Part shown: positions 24,332 through 35,492 of the stretch, piece after piece
Layout of the letters: each line of letters opens with the position of its first letter
Numbering within the stretch: the first letter of the stretch is position 1
DNA from: Bugula neritina
Taxonomy: Eukaryota; Bryozoa; Gymnolaemata; Cheilostomatida; Bugulidae
Direction: 5' to 3'
DNA length: 53,877 nucleotides
Assembly: GCA_964035545.1 (NCBI GenBank)
Contig: CAXIUT010000148.1
Span: 1 to 53,877, forward strand
The notes under the pieces: model-generated
Database searches by the model: none
What the model saw: the letters and a program-made list of their open reading frames with translations, nothing else
What the model was told of the DNA's origin: nothing
Program-made: the position numbers and the translations under genes

Positions 24332-24984
24332 CTCTTAAAAGGAAATTTTGACTGAACTTGGATCTAACGAATAAATGCCTCATAAGACGATAACTTTTGA
24401 AATAGCTTCTGTGTATTACTAACCTTCTATTCATTTTTTATCTTTGTTTGATAGTTTATTATCGTTGGCTTCAATGGGTAGCACTGCTGACGCCATATTG
24501 TCACCTTCTCTTTCTTCTTTCTTTGCTCAAAATCAGGTATTATGTTTTATGTTAATGGCTTTCTTAACTTGAAATTATAAGCATGAGATAAAACATGCTT
24601 TTTAGGAACAACTTTCATCTTTTTAATCTCTTTTGGCTCTTTATTTTAACCGAACCAGTCTTAAGGCTGTTCCTCTAATCCTATTTACTCTTCATTTTTT
24701 TAAAGACTTTTAGTACTCCAAGCAGAAATAGTTATATTCTAAACTCTTCTGTTTATTTTGTTTTTCATCCTTTTGCCAGGTAAACTAGCAGTTTTATTTC
24801 TTTTCTAGAGTATATTTTAGCCAATATGTGTTGGTGATAAAGCTTAATCTTTTTACAAATTGATACACTGTTGAGTATAATTTTTATGTGAATATCTTCT
24901 TTAAGGCTTAGTCAATGGAGATACCTTGAGTGGTGATGATATTTTTTTAAGTAGAGCTAGACGCAAAAGGGTCGTCTTTTACAT
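24328..24984 (-). CDS. Basic protein of unknown function, or N-terminal exon of midasin
   Basis: 218 residues in one frame from ATG 24984 to TGA 24328-24330. The protein is rich in Lys, Arg, Ser and Glu, with a conserved-looking block near the C-terminus (PEDWFGENKEPKEIKK ... IPDFEQRKKKEKVTIWRQQCYP). No family recognised. Its TGA overlaps the proposed midasin ATG as ATGA. The midasin frame also looks protein-like just upstream of that ATG (SVKISFEEMIID). A short intron, for example 17 nt starting GTTAGATCC, could join the two frames. I therefore keep it separate but flag possible fusion to the midasin N-terminus. Confidence 0.5.
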
Positions 24985-25161
24985 TAGAAATAAAATATAT
25001 TCGATTTAGTTAAATCATATTTTAGTCTTTTATCTCTATTTTCTATTTATCTATCATAAATCTTATTTAATTGATAATTCTGATAAAATAAACATAAAAG
25101 TCTTTAATATTATTGGTTTTAATTATAATTACATATTTTTATTACTACTTGTCCAAAAAAC
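24985..25161. promoter_or_regulatory. Divergent spacer between two start codons
   Basis: 177 AT-rich bases between the minus-strand basic protein and the plus-strand gene at 25162. Both promoters must sit here. No discrete motif was recognised. Confidence 0.3.
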
Positions 25162-25608
25162 ATGAAAAGTTCATTAATATGTGACCTCGAAAATATTGTA
25201 GCCAATATGAAACAGCAAAATAAAGATATTAATCAAACTCTTAATGGACTCAAAAAAAAAAATTCTGCTAGTAATGTTCTTAGACCTATTAGTTCCATCA
25301 ATAACTCCTAAAATAAATAAAAAAATAAGAAATAAGGACAAACAATGAAGAAAAAAAAGAATCTGAAAAAAGATAATAAGTCGTTTAGACGATGTTAGTC
25401 CTGTATTACCTTATCAAGCTAAACAAAAAAGAAAGAAAATAATTAAATAAAAGAAAAACCTCCAAAAATATCATAAAATTCAAGTCCAAAATCAAGAAGT
25501 CAAATTACCCCGAAAATACATTAATTTTATTCAAAAATACCCAAAATAAATATGACTAAAGCCTACTTTGTGATACTAAATGAGAGGAAAAAATTGAAAA
25601 AAATATGA
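25162..25608 (+). CDS. Small Lys/Asn/Ser-rich protein, unknown function
   Basis: 148 residues, single exon. A short N-terminal helix (LENIVANMKQQNKDINQTLNGLK) is followed by a low-complexity basic region rich in Lys, Asn, Ser and Pro. No domain recognised, and probably disordered. The 3' end is 20 bases from the convergent end of the MORN gene. The last ~20 codons could belong to a different exon choice, so the C-terminus is less certain. Confidence 0.45.
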
Positions 25609-25628
25609 TTTAATAAAATTGAGTAAAA

Positions 25629-27601
25629 TCAGCTCCAATATTTATAATTATTCTTTATAAAGTTCGTATGACTATCCTGATTTCCAATTGTCTTATATTT
25701 ATTTTTATTCGAATAAGGTTCCTCCTTCTTTTAAGATTCCCTCTCATAAGCATAACTATCTTTCAAAGGACTATTTCTTGGAATATAAACAGAATTTTTA
25801 GGAGGAGAATATTTGGATGCTGTAGGATATTTATTTAAAATTTTATGATTTATTGTTTCTGTACTTTAAGGTATATCTGTATAGTTGAAATATCTTTTAT
25901 TAGTTATTTTGCTTATATATCTATTTGATAAACCTTCACTATCTGAATTTGATGGATAATTATTGAGTTATTTTTATCTTTTGTAGTAATTATCCCTTTA
26001 AAGAGAATCATTAAACACATACTTTTATTTAGAACTTAGATAGTGTCTGGCTGTCCCAAGATCATAAATATTTCTACCTATTCTTCTATCAACTTCTTCA
26101 TTTCCTTATCTCTTCGCATAAGAATCTAATAATCTCTTTCGATACAGTTCAGTATATGATGGCTCATATTCTCCTCTATTTTAAACTTACTAAACTCTTG
26201 ACTTATATTATTCATTCGATAGTTGTGATGAAGATTTAGATGGAATCTTTATCAATTATATTTCAAATGGATCAGCCATTCTATATTCAGATTCACCTAT
26301 CTTTCGAGATGATTTTGACTATTTCATTTTATTTATTGGAGTACTTTTGACTTATTACTAATCATAAGGTAAATCAACTCGAATAGGACCCTTAGAAGCT
26401 GTCTTCTTATTGTAGTGCATATCTAACTACTTTTATACTTTAGAATCATAAAGACTACCAGGATTATCTTTTTGGAACTTATCTTGAATCCTTGACATTC
26501 TATCTTTACTATAAGCCATTCTAGATACCATATCAGGATCAATATGAGTCATATCTTTTTCAATAGTTTATCTAAGTTGAGTATACAAGTAAAGTTCTTC
26601 AGGAAGATCAATATAATTATCAATCCATGTCTGTCTATATCTTTTATGAATATGTTTCAAATGCTAAGTCCAAATCTAAAACTATTTTTATGTAAATTGT
26701 TTGTAGTTAGAATTTTATATCTGATCCAACTATCCTTTCTAAAACCTACCGAATACCCATTTCATTTCTTACGGAGATACAAGAATACCAAAACCTTAAA
26801 ATTAATTATTACTAAATTATCCAATATATTTATTTCCATTGCTAAAGATTTTCTACCCAAAAGTATGCAATTTAGATTTTTTATAATATCCTCTTTCGAT
26901 AGTTTTCAAATATAAGGCTTTTTATCCGTTAGTACCTATATTTTATCCATATAAAGTAAATCCCAATCCATTCAAATACCCCTCTTCACTAAAATATCCT
27001 ATAATTATTTTATTTCTCTAATTTCTTATATGCACTCTGGTAGGTTTCTAAAAATTTAAAGTAAAAGCCTGTTCATGTTTAAATCCTATCATTTTAGTCA
27101 CCTTATTTGATGTAAAAACATCATAATTATCTTCTTTATCTAAATGGAGTATTTTGTTAGTTAACACTCCTTTCTTATAAGCCAAACGATAAATCTTATG
27201 ATTCAGATAGTCAATAAGCGTCCCATTTCCATGAGCTTTCATCTAGCCATCAGTAAATGGAATAACAATGATGTAGTGACTCTGTTTATAACTCACCTCA
27301 AACTCATTAGGATTAGCATATAGCACAGATGTAATCGAGTTCTATCTAAAAATAATAGTATGACCAGTTGGAGTATCATGTAGGTAGTCAGTGATCACAG
27401 TAGAACCATCATCATGAAGCATTATTCCTTTTCCATGCTTTTTATATGAACTCATACCTCCCATATAAACTGCATTGTTGTAATGACAAAAATATACTGG
27501 TAATCTGCAGATTTGTTTATTGGTGTTTTTGGCTATTCAAGTTGATGACGAAGACTTAGTTCTGCTTTGACTTTTGACTTGCTGGGAGAAAAATGTCTCA
27601 T
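25629..27601 (-). CDS. MORN-repeat protein
   Basis: About 649 residues after removing one probable 23-nt intron (27533-27555), needed to join the start exon to the repeat region. MORN-type units are visible in the first half: YMGGMSSYKKHGKG, MKAHGNGTLIDY, YFSEEGYLNGLGFTLYG and KYIGEFSNNEFEGFGIL. The second half is low complexity, rich in Ser, Tyr, Arg and Asn, without a known domain. MORN repeats form elongated scaffolds at membranes and cytoskeletal structures, including cilia and basal bodies. The exact site of action is inferred. Start 27601 is chosen because the frame continues to the repeats only through the short intron. Confidence 0.7.
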
Positions 27602-27660
27602 ATTTTTTTATTTATTTTATAAAATAAACAATAAAACATCCTGTTAGTGAACAATAGATA

Positions 27661-28308
27661 TCAAATAAGATTTTGAACCTCTTTGAATGTTTTATATTTT
27701 TAATTATGTGCTCTTATTTTCTCTAACATTTCTTCAGTCTGTTTTTTCTACTCTTCACTCATAGGATTATCTCTGAATTTATTCCTCAAATAGTAAAATT
27801 CAAGCACATTTCTCAATTCCTGCTCTTTAGTTGTCATTTTATTACAACTGCAATATTTTAAACCAAATAATACGTGAAAAGTCCATCTCCAATCTGTCTT
27901 GATAAAAAGGTACATGGATTTTTAAACTGTAAAAAATCAAAGAACAAATCAACTTGCTCACCAACTTTTTTGGAGCCAACACGCATACACCAAGCACCAA
28001 CAAAGAAGCTGTGTTATATGTGAGATATGTCCTCATTATCTTTGGATAGTTTGCCATCTATGAATGAATATCCCTTCCATAAAGGTATTAGTACGTATAG
28101 TAAAGTAACTTGTTGAGTTTTTCATGCTCCTAAGTTCTAAAATTGAAATACTTCGATCGCAACTATCTGATAAAATATCTACTCTTTAAACAAAAGAACG
28201 AATTTTGTTCTCCTAAGGATGCTCAGAGAAAGAGGCTTCATCTTTTCTATACAACTAGATATCTTTCTAGTATTGCTTTTTCGAATCTATCTCTTTTTGA
28301 GAGGTCAT
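27661..28308 (-). CDS. Protein of unknown function, two introns likely
   Basis: Modelled as 194 residues. The N-terminal exon is charged and starts at 28308 (MTSQKEID...SCDRSISILELRS). A central exon includes FFVGAWCMRVGSKKVGE and FFDFLQF. A helical C-terminal exon contains KEQELRNVLEFYYLRNKF. The frames join if a 37-nt intron (ending TTCATAG) and a 26-nt intron (GTATTATTTG...TTGCAG) are removed; the total then divides by three. Without the second intron the central exon ends at TGA 27834-27836 and a separate 57-residue frame starts at an overlapping ATG (ATGA). No family recognised. Confidence 0.45.
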
Positions 28309-28362
28309 TCTTTGGTTTATATTTTAATTTAGGTTATGAAAAAAACAATAAAGAATCACATA

Positions 28363-30081
28363 TCAAACTATCATTTTGAGATTAATACAGCTAGGAGGGA
28401 AAGAAAAAGGTTCATATGTGTTTCCTTGATAATCGAATATCAGAGTTAAAGCTTGTCCTTTTTAAACAACTGTATAATAAGTTTAATTGAACATTTTATT
28501 ATTAAGATCAAATCCAGATTTTAAAAGTTACTTTCGATTGATAAATACTTAACATTTAATAGGACTTTTTTGACCTATATTTATTATCAAAAAAGCAATT
28601 CCAAGTTCTTATATAACTACCTTTGAAAAACACCAATCTTAATGTGATTTACTTAAATATTGTTTTTATTCATCATTTTTACAAGCTATCTAGAATAAAG
28701 ACCTTTCTAAAATATTGGTTTTATCCTCTTTTTATTTCACTAAAGGAATATTGGAAGTAGTATATACTCTCAAAAAACATAAACTTTTGGTATAACTTTC
28801 ACAGATAAGAAAATAATGACCAATTGGCAATTTGTCCATCCGAATAGTCACATCATTGTATATTTATTCTTTTTTTCCATTTATATATTCATATTTTTGA
28901 TTATCTAATAAACGAATAAGCATTATTCTGAGTTTTCCTTTAATACCTGAAGACCTTTCTAAAGTTAAATAAAGATTTGTTTTTTAAACAGTTTTAAAAG
29001 AGTAAAAACTAGGATTATTAAGAGAGCATTTAACTTCGTAAAAGTGTGAATTAAAGTTTTTACGATAATGAGAACAATCTATAATTTAAAAATTTCTCAT
29101 AAATTATACCAAAGGCAAACTTATAGCTTTACATAGATCTTCATATATTATTTATTTATTATCTACTTATATTTTTTTTCCAGGAATATCCCATAATATT
29201 ACTCTTCTTTCTGGAGTCTTATTTTTCTTGTTTATTATTTTACAATATTTCAAACAATATGTATGATTAGGAATTATACCTTGACAAGTGTATTTTTTAC
29301 GACTTCCAAAAACAGTTGGAAATCTCTAGTGAAATGCCTAATTTATAGTATTCCAACATCTCTACTGCTATTCTTATCTAAAATCAGTTGGAATCAGTTG
29401 ATAGAGACTAGGAGCAAGTGAAAAAGTAGTGAGGACTTAGTGAGCATAACCAAAGCTAATCTTTTAATAACTTCCTTTAATTTTAGCAAATGCCTTTTCA
29501 AGAATAGGTACCCAAAGTAGCTTTTAATCAAGATGACAGAAAACAGCTCTTTAATGATTATTAGCGAATACAGGAAAATAATTATCGATTATTAGTTACT
29601 GAGGTCTTCCTTTGACATTAATTTTGATTTTTAAAATTCCAGATTAACTAATTTTAGGTTATTCATCGAAAATATCTTTAATGATAGCTTCATTTTAACT
29701 AAGAGATGCAATAGATGCTATAAAAAAGCTATCTCCTGTTTTCATATCTAATATATCATCAGCATGATATGATATTTTAAAACTAGACCCGAATAATTCA
29801 GAAAGTCTTACCCATTCTACTTTTCTTCCCTAATATTTTCCCAAAGACTCCTCTGATGGAGGAAAATCTTTATCTACAAAGCCTTAATCATAGCTAGATT
29901 TTTCTTCAATATTTTATTTGGATTTAGCATAAAGACGAAATGGTTCTGATGTATTTTAAATATTATTATTGACCTGACTTCCTCGAATAACCATTCTTTG
30001 TTGTTTATGATTATTAAATCCTTTATAAAGAAGGTATTCTTAATTTTTAACTTTGGCTTATTGACAACAAATTGAGAACAT
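28363..30081 (-). CDS. Calpain-like pseudoprotease (Cys to Ser)
   Basis: 572 residues in one exon. The calpain core is clear: DKDFPPSEESL, VEWVRLSELFG, then GDSFFIASIASLSE where calpains have GDCWFLAAIASL, so the catalytic Cys is Ser. IDNYFPVF and LLWVPILEKAFAKIKGSYEKI follow. The His block reads IPNHTYCL (His kept). The NPWG block reads WDIPGKK, so the catalytic Asn is Asp. Altered Cys and Asn make cysteine-protease activity unlikely. A role in binding or cytoskeletal organisation is inferred. The C-terminus is a beta-rich extension that may be domain III-like. It is distinct in sequence from the other calpain-like gene at 7714-9692, so this is not a recent duplication. Confidence 0.75.
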
Positions 30082-30158
30082 TCAATTTTATTATTAAGTT
30101 TTAACTAAAATTAAAACTAAACTATGAAGTAATATATCAATAATAGTGATAAGAAGAA

Positions 30159-31561
30159 TCAAATAAATTCTTTAGAAACTGTTTTAACTCCTTTATTTAT
30201 AAGTTTATCAATTATATTTTTACTTTAACTTTCTTTAGAAGAATAACATCGATTTCCTTTTATAGTAAATGACTTCAAATTTTGAAGAAAAAGAATATTC
30301 TAGCTGATTATCAATAACCTATTATTATCTATATTATTATAAACTTACTTAGATGTAGATCTACTAATTTATTTAATTTAATAATTTTATTAGGAATTTA
30401 TTTGATTTTATTATGATCCATTGACAATATTTTTAAATTTTAGAGATGAAAAATATTCTAAAATACTTTTATTTCATTGTATTAGATATATATCTATTCC
30501 AATTAAAGGTTATTTTTCATGCCTTTAAATTTCTATATTTAATTATAAGATAAATTCATTTTAATAAGTTTTCTCAAATTTTATAATCCTTCTATATTCC
30601 TGAGATGGTTGTGATTAAGATCGATAATTTGAAGATTTAAAAATACTTCCACAAAAGTCATCTTCTTTAGTTATATTCCATCTAAATTAATATGATTAGT
30701 ACTTATTGTTACTTTCCGTTGCGATTAAAATTTAGTCTATGAATTAATTAATCTTTTAAGAGGATAAGTTTTTGTCTTTTTCAATAAACTTATCTCTTTT
30801 ATCCAATATTGTTTTCTAGCTTGTAAAGCTTCTTACCTTATTCTTAAACATTCCTACTTATCTGGTAATTTTATTTATTCTGATTATTCTAATTAAATCA
30901 AATCTTTCTAAATTTATGTCTTCTATTAATTAATATCAATAATTTTATTTTATTTTTACTCTTTTTGTGGTTTTATTTATGATTTCATCTGAGATTTAAT
31001 TTATTCTTCATGCTTTTTTCTTATTAATAACATAGATAATTAACTCTCTTTTTATAATCTGTCAAGTTAATTATCAGCTTGATTGATTCTTATTTATAAA
31101 TCATCTTTCTTTTTAAAAAATCGGTGTTATAACTATTATTATTTTATTATTTATCTTTTTATTTCTTACAATTATTTTTATTTTCTATCTCTAATAATTG
31201 AAAAATCATCTTGTAATTTAGCCTTATTTCGCATTAATCTAAATGTCTTTTTTTTAAGAACTTCTTCTCTACCAATAGATTTCAATTATAAATCATATTA
31301 TTTTAATTGTTTTCCTATTTAAACACATAATTTTAAAGATCTATCGATTTCGTCGAAATAAAGTGCTCCAGGTTTATTTAAATAGACATAAAAATGACTT
31401 AAATTGTTAAAATATGATTGTAATTAAGAAGGTAGTTCTTAAAATGTAAAATGTCGAAAATAACATTCTGAATGACATGATTTAGATCTCATTTAGATAT
31501 GAAAAAGTTCTTGATTGTTCTAATTAGTTAAGATATATCTGATATTGTAAAGACTTTACAT
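30159..31561 (-). CDS. Coiled-coil and leucine-rich-repeat protein
   Basis: 460 residues after removing the 20-nt intron 30329-30348. Residues ~100-280 are a long Lys/Glu-rich coiled coil, most of whose Glu are TAA/TAG codons. They are followed by at least five leucine-rich repeats of the LQIIDLNHNHLRNIEGL, LIKMNLSYNEIEKF, LEEIYIEYNEIKVF, LKILSMDHNKIKEIP type, ending near the C-terminus. LRR plus coiled coil is common in axonemal and centrosomal adaptor proteins; that role is inferred. The start at 31561 faces the divergent pepsin-like gene 113 bases away. Read with Gln instead of Glu, the repeat consensus fits less well. Confidence 0.8.
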
Positions 31562-31673
31562 AACTTTTTTTCAATATAATTGTATCCATTTTACTTTTGA
31601 TAGTAATGTTTATAGAAAAGTGAAATATTGTACGATATTTGTTGACTATATTTCAAATATTTATAAGTCAATC
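31562..31673. promoter_or_regulatory. Divergent spacer between LRR and pepsin-like genes
   Basis: 112 bases separate two start codons pointing away from each other, so two promoters share this AT-rich stretch. No motif recognised. Confidence 0.35.
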
Positions 31674-33299
31674 ATGTGGAGTATTTTACGTTTACTAGTT
31701 CTCACTTTAGTTTTCTCTTTAGTCTTCGCAAGCTACCTAGAATTTCCTCTTGTTAGAACTTAATTTCTAAGTCAACATTACAATGGCAGCCCTCTTGTCT
31801 GTAAAAACGAAACAACTCTCGATCAAGATGCAAAGTATTATTAAGTTTGTTATTAAAAAGATATCAGCTACTCTATTCCCTTTATTTTCAACGACTAACA
31901 TCTCATGATGTCAGTAGATTTAACAGCTCCTATCGGATGGATCAAAGGTCTATCCTGTAAAATTGAAGGAACTTCAAAAAGATGTAAAAGAATGACTTAA
32001 ACTTTAAAAGATAAGGTAAAGGTAATAAAGAAGAAAATATCTAATAGATTTCATTCTAAAAAGGCATCAAAATAAGATGCTATAATTTAAGGTTCTTCAT
32101 AGGTTATTCGTGGATAAATATAAAAAAGTCAAAATTTATCTTTTATAACGACTGATTCCAACAGAATCAATTCATTTTTCGAAATGATCTTACTTGGTCT
32201 CTACATATATGGCTAAAAAGACCATCTTCAACTATAAAATACTAATTTTATCAATGCAACCGAACTAAGTGTCAATTTGAATGATATTAGCGATGGAGCG
32301 ATTTCAATGCGATTCGACTAGGCTTCATAAAATTCTTTTCTCAATTAAATATTCAACTATGTAAAAGCAACTGAGAAGACAGTATCAATATATCTTGGCA
32401 ATAACAATTCAATAACTATTGGTGATTAATCTTCAAAATATACAAAAGATGGATATAGTAGTATTCAATGGATAGACATGCCAGAAGATTAAGGATTTGG
32501 TAAATTACCAAGATTATCAGATATCGGTATGGATGATAGAGACGAAGATACTTAAGGATAAATTAGTTAATAACTAACAGCTGTATTGAGTTTAAGTGCT
32601 TCATATATTGGTTTGCCTTAATCTGTAATTAAAAGTGTTTTTAGTAAATTTGTTAAAGAATTTCATTGTGTAGTTAATAATCGAACCTACTTTTTGTAAT
32701 GCACTGGTCCAAATAAAAAGAAATTATGGAAAATAGTATAAAAAGATATATATTTTGATTTTGGAGGAAAAAATATCAATCTAAATATCGCAGATTTAGT
32801 TTTATAAAAACAAAGTAAGAAATTAATCCTTAATATAAAGAAAACTTTCAATAATAGAATTATTTTAGGATAACCTGTCTTCCAAAAACATTATATAATA
32901 TTAGATTATAGTAAAAATCGATTTGGTTTTGCATAAAAAAGAACAATTTTCAATTAAATGTTTATAAGTGTTGTATCTCTTATTCATTTCTTATGTGTTT
33001 TATTCACCTCAGGTAATTCTTATGAGATTTAGGTTGTTGCTTTGTCATCTGTTTCTAACCTTGTAGAAGAATATTCAAGAAATCAAACGGAGGAAGACAA
33101 TGGGAAGGCAAAAAACGACATAAAAACAAACAATACTCTCCTATCCAAGATAATCCCTATGAATAAATACAAGGTAAAATCAGTGATGCGATCAGTAACA
33201 ACTAAAGAGATGTTGAAGGTATTTGATTTCTTATTGTTATTATTGATAGTATTATTAGTATTGCTATTTTAATATTATTGGTATTTATAGCGATGGTGA
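31674..33299 (+). CDS. Membrane-anchored pepsin-like protein lacking active-site Asp motifs
   Basis: 541 residues, single exon. A signal peptide (residues 1-20, SILRLLVLTLVFSLVFA) starts the protein and a C-terminal membrane helix (~516-535) ends it. The C-terminal half carries the pepsin-family ending ILGEPVFQKHYIILDYSKNRFGFA, corresponding to ILGDxFLRxYYxVFD...IGFA of A1 aspartic proteases. The first DTGSS site aligns to VDLTAPIGWIKGL. The second aligns to AVLSLSASYIGLP, where families have DTGTS. Both catalytic Asp motifs therefore appear lost, and the protein is probably a non-proteolytic pepsin-fold receptor or surface protein. A basic insertion at ~110-150 is unusual for the family. Confidence 0.65.
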
Positions 33300-33329
33300 T
33301 AATCAAGTTTGAAATAAAATTATAACTGA

Positions 33330-34824
33330 ATGCCTAGAGATTAACACTCTCAGAGCTTTTCAGTCAACTCTTCAGGAGTTAGATTGAACCAAACCTAGAA
33401 AATGCAAAGGGAAGCCGACCACTATACCAAGAAATACTAGTGGGAAAGACGTAATCTCCTGACTCTCCAAGGAGTTGAATCTAAACTTCAAGGAGATATC
33501 GACACTCTCAAGAAAACAGTTGCCCATCTTAAGAAGGAAAGCGACTAAGGCTAAATCAAGTTAATGTTTACCAAAATGCGTAACCTTCAAAAACAAATTG
33601 ATATCGTAAATATGAAACTATTTAGAATGATAAGAGATACAATGAAACAATGGGTGATATTTCTAAACTAAAAACCACAATTAACCAACTTAGACAAGAA
33701 AAGACTATGTATCAAAACAACCTTCAAAGTCTACAAGGGGATATTGATAAAGCTGAACAAGAAATTAACAACCTAACTGATAACATCAAAGCTAGTCAAA
33801 ACACAAGCAATATGAGTCAAAACCTTATGTTAAGTTTAAAAATGAAAAATTAAGAAGATAAAACCAACTACTATCGAAGACTAACTGAATTGAATAAAGA
33901 ACTCAGAGATCCTAGACTTAATCATGGAAGTCGTATCAAAACAGGTGAAATCAGTGCTATTCAAAATGATACCTCAGCTGTATTAAAACAAAGACTAACT
34001 AAATTAATAGTCAACAATAAAGAAAAAGTGAAACTTATTGATAACTATCAAAGAAATATGAAAGTTATTGATTAAGCCTTTAACACTATAAAAGAAGCCA
34101 CTGGATTGACCGATATCTTGGAAATTCAAAACACTTTTATCAAAGGAGAAGAACAAAACTACAACTTGTTAACTTACGTTGATGTTCTTAACCAAGAAAT
34201 TGATAATCTCGTTGATGTGAACCAACATCTAAGAGCCAAAAATGAACAATTAAAAAAAGACAATCAATAGAAACAAAGAATTCTCAATGAGACTCCTGAA
34301 GATGAGAAAAGAAGAATCAAAATTCAAGAGTATGTTGATAGAAAGAAAAAAGAAGTTGATGATTTCCAAGGTATGCTCAATGAAATATCACCTTTGGTCA
34401 GAGATGTCCTCATCAAGCTAGCTGGATCTAAATTCAATAGAGACAATCCCAACAGAGTGCAAGAGTACTTGAATTCAGGAGTCAACCTTAACGATTCTAA
34501 CTTATCAGAATATCTTTCTGAATTGGAAGAATACACTAATAGCATTTTGATTTATAAGGGAAAAGCCAATAAACAAAACACTTCTTAAATCTATGCCAAG
34601 ACATTGTTACTTGATGATTTACCTGCAAAAGAATTCAAGAAAAGAACTTATGTACATATAATTTTATTTAGGATAATGGAGTATTGAACAGTGTTTTGGA
34701 TGAGACAAAAGATAAGACCAAAGGAGTTGAAAAATTGCTTGACAGAGATCAACTCATGGAAATGGCTAAGAGATAATTCTAGACCAAGAAACAAGCCTAA
34801 GTTGGAAAAGGTAAAAAGAAATGA
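33330..34824 (+). CDS. Outer dynein arm docking complex subunit (ODA1/CCDC114/CCDC63-like)
   Basis: 484 residues, three exons, with 20-nt introns at 33606-33625 and 34652-34671. The protein is almost entirely coiled coil. The family's hallmark block is present: EATGLTDILEIQNTFIKGEE followed by QNYNLLTYVDVLNQEI, as in ODA1/CCDC114. The N-terminal part (DISKLKTTINQLRQEK, then LQGDIDKAEQEI) also follows that family. Docking-complex coiled coils fix outer dynein arms every 24 nm on doublet microtubules of cilia. The gene starts 31 bases after the stop of the pepsin-like gene and converges on the EF-hand gene 39 bases away. Confidence 0.85.
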
Positions 34825-34863
34825 TATGCCAATTAATTATCATCATCAATATATTTGAAGCTA

Positions 34864-35460
34864 TCATTGATTCCCATTATAGGGATTGGGTTGATCTTGA
34901 CCTTTATTGACTATGATAATGGGTTGCTGTCCTTGCCCTTGTTGAGGATATTGTGGTTGTTGAGGATATTGAGGATATTGACCATATGGAGGTTGCTGAG
35001 GCATGTATTGTTGCTGAGGATATTGAGGTTGCCCATATTGAGGTTGCCCATATTGAGGTTGACCGTATTGCGGTTGGCCATATTGCGGTTGCCCATATTG
35101 TGGCTGTCCGTATTGTGGTTGACCGTATTGAGGTTGACCATATTGCGGTTGACCATATTGAGGTTGCTGAGGTGGTTGTTGATTTGTATTGCTACTCATT
35201 CCACCAGGAGTTGTAAGTTTTTTGAAGAGGACAAAGAGTTCAGGTTTAGTGATGACTCCATTTTTTTGTAAATCAATACTGTACATAACTTCTTTAGTTT
35301 ATTAAGCTGTGAATCTTCTGGGTTGATTGAGTTGAATAAAAAGTTGGTTAAGGAATGTATGCAACTAATTGCAATCAAGAGCCCCACTTCCATCATAATC
35401 GTACTGTTCAAAGACTTCATTAATAAACATCTTCAGAGTTTAGTCATCTAGTCCACTCAT
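34864..35460 (-). CDS. EF-hand protein with Gln/Pro/Tyr/Gly repeat tail
   Basis: 198 residues, single exon. EF-hand 1 has a canonical loop DYDGSGALDCNE, whose essential Glu at position 12 is a TAG codon. A second, degenerate hand (SIDLQKNGVITKPE) lacks several ligands. From about residue 95 the protein becomes ten nearly identical QPQYG units and further Q/P/Y/G-rich sequence ending NPYNGNQ. The tail is probably disordered and able to self-associate. A calcium-responsive scaffold similar in concept to penta-EF proteins (which have such tails at the N-terminus) is inferred. It is separated by 32 bases from the upstream TPR gene on the same strand. ATG 35460 is the first Met in frame after the neighbour's stop region. 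Confidence 0.75.
35013..35171. repeat. 15-bp tandem repeat encoding QPQYG units
   Basis: About ten copies of a 15-bp unit (AGGTTGCCCATATTG and variants with GACCGTATTG or GGCCATATTG) in the minus-strand EF-hand gene. Units differ mainly at synonymous positions, so the protein repeat is more uniform than the DNA. That suggests selection on the peptide rather than fresh slippage. Confidence 0.85.
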
Positions 35461-35492
35461 TATAACCTGATTAATAATTTTATTAGATTGAA

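Noticed and set aside
24343-24480. UGA read as Trp in the 5' part of the midasin frame
   Set aside because: Two in-frame TGAs there looked like Trp sites, but the same stretch is the clear coding sequence of another frame (24328-24984), and UGA ends every other gene.
35013-35171. Short regular repeats as a CRISPR array
   Set aside because: The 15-bp units are contiguous without spacers, lie in-frame in an EF-hand gene and encode QPQYG; the organism is a eukaryote.
34855-35271. Plus-strand Leu/Arg-rich repeat ORF opposite the EF-hand gene
   Set aside because: An antisense shadow of the QPQYG repeat; no start context or homology supports it.
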